64,000 nucleotides of DNA from Glossina fuscipes (lineage: Eukaryota; Arthropoda; Insecta; Diptera; Glossinidae): contig NW_023998455.1 in NCBI RefSeq assembly GCF_014805625.2, forward strand, positions 1 to 64,000, given 5' to 3'. Position 1 is the first letter of the stretch. Each line of letters starts with the position of its first letter. Below, one piece after another: positions 60,235-64,000 of the stretch. The position numbers and the translations under genes were made by a program. The notes under the pieces were generated by a model. The model did not search any database. It was not told the DNA's origin and saw nothing but the letters and a program-made list of their open reading frames with translations.

Positions 60235-60640
60235 TATATGCATTCTTTTGCCAGTTTCAAATTCAGATTGCCACTAAGCATGTTCGTCTGAACGCCTGTT
60301 TATCTGACCATCTGTCCATCTGTCTAATATCTGTGGTAAACATTCTCCCGCTCGCAAAAATGAAGATATCGGCTACAAATTTATAAAAGGAACTTTAAAT
60401 GGGTAGCTATGATGAAAGGACACGCCTATAGCGCCCCCAGGTGCATGCAACAAACGCACTGTACACATTTTTTCTCTCCGCGTTTTTTGCTTCCTACTCA
60501 TAACGTCCGTTGCATGAACTGTACAAAAATTCCACTTTGATTTTGAAAATAACAAAAAAAAAAAAAAAAACAGCCGCGCCCACCTTTTATTAGAGAGTAT
60601 GAAAATTTGATTCTTTTCGTTTTTTTAGGATCACAGTGAA
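60235..60640 (+). mobile_element. Family B repeat, near full length
   Basis: ATGCATTCTTTTGCCAG, ATCTGTCCATCTGTCTAATA, GTAAACATTCTCCCGCTCGC, AAAAATGAAGATATCGGCTA, CACGCCTATAGCGCCCCCAG, GCATGCAACAAACG, AACAGCCGCGCCCACCTTTT. This is the best copy for defining the family. Confidence 0.75.
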
Positions 60641-61819
60641 AAGAGTTAAGCAAGACCTAGAGAAAAAGAAGAATTTTCTTACTGGTTAACTTTCACTTCA
60701 TTCTTGCGATATGCTCTACGGATTTTAAAGCCACATTAAAGTATATGTCTTACTTTTAACACTTTCTTATATATATATATTTTTTTTTGGATTTTTCCTC
60801 TTTCTAATTATATTTGTTCGATTCAGCTCAGTATAGCTATGTGCCGCAAGAATTCTAATAAATCTTATAGAGTTTAAGTCTTCTCTTATGACTGCTAACC
60901 AAAATTATGCTCGAGGTTTTCTGCAGGTACTTTAGGCGGAGATCCAAGCTTCTACTTGAGTTCAGGATCCCTCTATCTGAGCTTGACTTTATATATAAAG
61001 CTTTTAAAATAAATCCGGAGACAAACTAATCATCATCTTCCAGACAATGTATTTTCAAGTCTATCTCCTTCTTTTATTTTAATTAATTAACATAATTACA
61101 GTTTTTTATCACAAAATTCTATTTTCAATCAAAATTTACATTCCTCTGGCATCCGTGTATCGATGACATTTGCATGCTACAAATTTTTTACACTTAGTTG
61201 AATTTTTCATTTTCATTTGCTACCATAGTCACCTTTTTTTTGCTGACACATTATTCTCATCATTGGTATCGGTAGCACATATAGTTTATTGGATAAGTGA
61301 GACGGATTTTTAGCTCAGTTTGTGAATTTAATAGAAGAATTCTCAACTGAGTTGACGCCAACTGTTCGGACAGTAGTGCAACTTTCAAAAGTTACTACTT
61401 TTCACGTCTCTCCCAGTTAATCAAGTGTGTGACGGAAGCACATAGATTTTCTTTTATTATTTGACAAATCGTTTGATGGTAATACGATGGCCGATAGAAT
61501 TTATCTTTTCTCTCTATTGTGTAACCTTACTTTTCTGCAAATGACGGATAAAAAGATTGTGACATTTTGGAAAAATTTGAATCGCAGTCTTCGGCAAATA
61601 TTTTTTATCTGGTTACGAATACAATGTAATATAAATCATGACATGAAAAAAGTGTCGCTAACCAAACGACTAATCGTTTGAAAATATTCTTTGTAAAATA
61701 TTTACAGTGGAAGCGTAAATGATGTGACATTAAAGAGAATTGTAAAAATTTTTATGAAATATATATCTTTTGTATTATCGGTATCGGGACACTTTCTCAT
61801 ATCTGATCTTAAGGATTCA

Positions 61820-62848
61820 ATAAAAAAAATCTAACTCTCGGAAACCAAGAAAAGTTTACATGCAGACGGTTCTCTATCCCTTTCTGACTATTCAATGTTA
61901 ATCTACGAATCTTTTGAATGACCTGATAATCTTCGATAGGAGCAACGCATACCTCTGCAGGTGCAGCATACACTCTTCACTTTAGAAATGACACGTCATC
62001 TAATTTTCTTTGAACAGTTCAGAAGTCTATATTACCATACTCATTATTGATTAGACTGAACTGAAAGCCCATTAACATTATATTTTTTTTTTAAAGTTTC
62101 CCCCTCTTGGAGAGTTGACAGAAATTACCAATCATTGCTCGGTTCGATTCAGCAAAGTCCGCTTGATGTCATAATGAGTATGCAAGATTTTTATATTTAA
62201 ATGAATAGGAAGCCGAAGCGTCGGCCATCTTCGTACATTTAACATGTATTTCCCTTTCTAATTAGTCCAATGTATGCAAAGCAGCTCTTGGGGCTATTTT
62301 GATATGATGGAACAGTTAAACATGTAAAAACTGGCATATTTTGAAACCTTATATTTTATTGGACTTTATCGGTTTTCAAGGCAATTAAAGCGTAATTGCG
62401 TTAGAAGAAAAACAACGATTTGGGAGGAAAGTCTCCAAACATATTTCTTTCGATTTTCAAATTTGAAAATCAAAGAAAAAAAAGCGAATACGGAATATAG
62501 TTGAGAAATCTTCTGATGACAATGATATTCATCCGACTAATACTTACCTTACATGTCTTCGATTTCGATTTCGATTTCGATTTGTTTAAATGTACACATA
62601 TACATATTTGTCATTATTAATATACATTTACAATACAAAATATTATCAAACCAGTAAAGAGTATTTCAATGTAAAATAGATGAGAAATCGATGGGAAGAA
62701 ACTTAGATTTATCATAGGAAATTTAATAATGATAATTTAATGACGTAATAAATGGATTTAAAAAATTTAGTAATAAAATTAACCAATGATTTAATAGCTG
62801 TCTACAATTTGCCGATGAGAAAATCCAGAAACCCCCGATTCCCGCACT
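61820..62848. other. Segment present only in the right arm
   Basis: The left arm joins TGGATACGAA directly to CCTTAAGATCAGG, while here about 1.03 kb intervenes. It is AT-rich, contains the real C-terminus of the right-copy protein at its upper end (62,723-62,848), and otherwise has no recognised gene. Because it includes the protein's own end, deletion from the left arm is more likely than insertion here. Confidence 0.65.
62557..62585. repeat. Hexanucleotide GATTTC microsatellite
   Basis: GATTTCGATTTCGATTTCGA and a further near-unit; about five units of a 6-base word. Confidence 0.85.
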
Positions 62849-63576
62849 AGTTCGTATCCATTTGAGATTCCCGTACACGCTAGCACATATTCGCGGTTTC
62901 TCCTTATCACACTGGGGATCGTCACTTACCACGCCAATTAGTTCATCGTTAAATGCAACTCCCGATCCAGCCATTAATTTTTCGCAATGATCACATCCTC
63001 CACTTGTCATCTTGATACAAATGACATTTTCATGCAAGTTCTCGTAACTCTTAATACATTCTTCTCTGTCTACTACTTCCACTTTATATTCGACAATTTT
63101 TTTGCTGTCCTTGTCATAAGTATGGACTTCGCTTCCTTCAAACTTTTTATCCGTAGGCTGTTTGCTTATTAGACGTACTTTTGCCGCCATTTTATTGCTA
63201 AAACTTATAGACTTAATCAGTTCAAGCATTTGCAGTTGAGGCGCCGATGACGGACGAAGATTGACATCAACCCCAAGATTTGTCATGGTGAAGCTCTCAC
63301 TACGTTCGGTACGTGTTTCGAAATCGTTATAGATTATTTCACACCAAATTATCGGCGGTAATATACTGGCCGTTAGTATGTAAGTCTCTTTTATCATAAT
63401 GCCCACACGCTGTGATTCTTGTTCTCCTTCTTTACAATTTAGAAGACCGAAAGATAACGCCAAATTGGATGGGTCAGAGCTGCATTGTCCACTGACAAAT
63501 TCCGACTTGTATATTAACAAAATGTAACTAACGAAATATATTAATTCTTCTAATGCGTCGAACATTGTTCCCATGA
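62723..63576 (-). CDS. Serine protease homologue, right copy, catalytically dead
   Basis: Open on the - strand from the acceptor-like TTTTCAG (ending 63,577) to TGA at 62,723, about 280 codons. An ATG at 63,595, just before the acceptor, would also open the frame (290 codons); the next ATGs are at about 63,574 and 63,565. Trypsin-fold landmarks in order are LIYFVSYILLIYKSE (start strand), VGIMIKETYILTAS (where LTAAHC is expected), QMLELIKSISFSNKMAAKVR (where DIALLRL is expected), EVVDREECIKSYENLHENV, then CEKLMAGSGVAFNDELIGVV and RICASVYGNLKWIR. The catalytic His and Asp are absent and the GDSGGP motif is altered, so it should not cleave peptides; such homologues in flies serve as cofactors or seminal or immune proteins. 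The tail is hydrophobic (HWLILLLNFLNPFITSL), unusual for a secreted protease. The signal-peptide segment (about 63,810-63,890) is shifted by two inserted bases and separated by 226 bases, so expression as a secreted protein is uncertain. Confidence 0.7.
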
Positions 63577-63893
63577 CTGAAAATCCTATATTCACAAGTA
63601 TTTGACATTTATTTCATGGCATATGAATGATGAATTTTAAAATGCGTCAAATAGTGTTAGTTTATTGCATTTCAAGTGGTTACATTCTTTATGCGGACTT
63701 GTAAATTTTCTGTATTTATTTTAAGGGGGCGTGTGTTTTGTTTCATTTGTGGGGTATATAAGTGCGAATTTCAAACGATAGATTACAGAAAGCTGATACT
63801 CCCTGTTATGCATGATAATCGCGAATGAATGTGAAACCAGATGTGCAATTATTGTAAAACTACCTGTAATCTGGCATCTTTCGGCATCAAGAA
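63577..63893 (-). pseudogene. Disturbed 5' end of the right serine-protease-homologue copy
   Basis: The upper part (63,803-63,893) aligns to the left copy's signal-peptide region. It reads SFTIIAHLVSHSFAIIMHN in one frame, but the ATG equivalent to 55,660 is in another frame because of two extra bases. The 226-base segment 63,577-63,802 is absent from the left copy, ends (on the - strand) in GATTTTCAG like an acceptor, but starts GGGAGTATC without a clean donor. It is either a decayed intron or an insertion. Confidence 0.5.
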
Positions 63894-63934
63894 CATTTTT
63901 GTGGTACAGGTATGTAAAACGCAAAAGGGCTTAA

Positions 63935-64000
63935 CATGGACCCTCATTATCATACCGATCGATTCAGAATTACAATCTGAATTTATCTAAGCCAGTCGGT
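63935..64000 (+). mobile_element. Mini-me-like repeat, cut by the window end
   Basis: TACCGATCGATTCAGAATTA followed by CAATCTGAATTTATCTAAGC is the same block as at 2,849-2,887; the copy continues beyond the window. Confidence 0.7.

Larger units (their letters stand above)
57166..60895. other. Spacer between the inverted arms
   Basis: About 3.7 kb of repeats and relics: family B copies on both strands, GACR tracts and a reverse-transcriptase fragment. No intact gene. A-rich runs sit at 59,159-59,179 and 59,242-59,260. The stretch 57,240-57,560 has family B-like words (GGCTTCAAACTTAGCAAAAG, CGCGCCCGCAAAATC) but is heavily diverged. Confidence 0.5.
60896..63893 (-). repeat. Right arm of the large inverted duplication
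   Basis: Reverse-complement match to 55,655-57,165. It is longer because it holds an extra segment at about 61,820-62,848 and a 226-base segment at about 63,577-63,802 that the left arm lacks. Confidence 0.88.

Noticed and set aside
62525..62560. CTTACCTTACATG as a - strand ratchet site
   Set aside because: The reverse complement gives AAG and GTAAGT, but the upstream sequence is purine-rich (GAAATCGAAATCGAAGAC), so there is no acceptor.
62987..63172. Open frame on the + strand within the right arm
   Set aside because: It is antisense to the serine-protease-homologue body, whose frame is longer and has family features.

Overview
The window looks like nuclear DNA from a higher (brachyceran) fly. 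It is strongly AT-rich, genes have short exons with GT-AG introns, and it is littered with diverged dispersed repeats carrying GTCY/GACR tracts of the mini-me type known from Diptera. A calyptrate or tephritid-like fly is plausible, but I cannot name the species. A 100-N assembly gap lies at 49,016-49,115.

Region 1-10.6 kb holds the clearest genes. A seven-exon + strand gene (6,254-10,470) encodes the complete E2 subunit of the 2-oxoglutarate dehydrogenase complex (DLST, 466 aa). About 4 kb upstream, on the same strand, a four-exon gene (1,400-2,295) encodes a 151-aa paralogue. It keeps the mitochondrial leader and one lipoyl domain and then stops, with no linker or catalytic domain. The three intron phases match those of DLST, so it arose by genomic duplication of the 5' exons. 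The reading frame and splice sites are intact. Between the genes sits a wrecked mariner transposase, and an inverted-repeat element lies upstream.

Region 10.6-16.4 kb is mostly intergenic. It contains a decayed Nup58-like nucleoporin fragment on the - strand, interrupted by seven exact-length 32-bp tandem units, and a duplicated regulatory-looking module at 11.1 and 12.1 kb.

Region 16.4-49 kb has no gene I can establish. It is AT-rich and carries several independent minisatellite-like arrays (19.8, 21.3, 27.9, 28.7 and 31.6-34.7 kb), many mini-me-like repeats, one tRNA-derived SINE-like copy, and a weak ELO-like coding relic near 37 kb.

Region 49-54 kb shows signs of a long gene on the - strand: a strong acceptor followed by a short open terminal exon (49,272-49,426) and a textbook recursive-splice (ratchet) site at 53,091/53,092. 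A second SINE-like copy and a reverse-transcriptase relic lie nearby.

Region 55.6-63.9 kb is a large inverted duplication of a serine-protease-homologue gene. The left copy (+) is broken by a stop and a frameshift. The right copy (-) has a long open body that lacks the catalytic His and Asp, and its signal-peptide region is disturbed. The arms are separated by about 3.7 kb of repeats and transposon relics. If the interval is transcribed, for instance as intron of the - strand gene, the arms could fold into a long hairpin.
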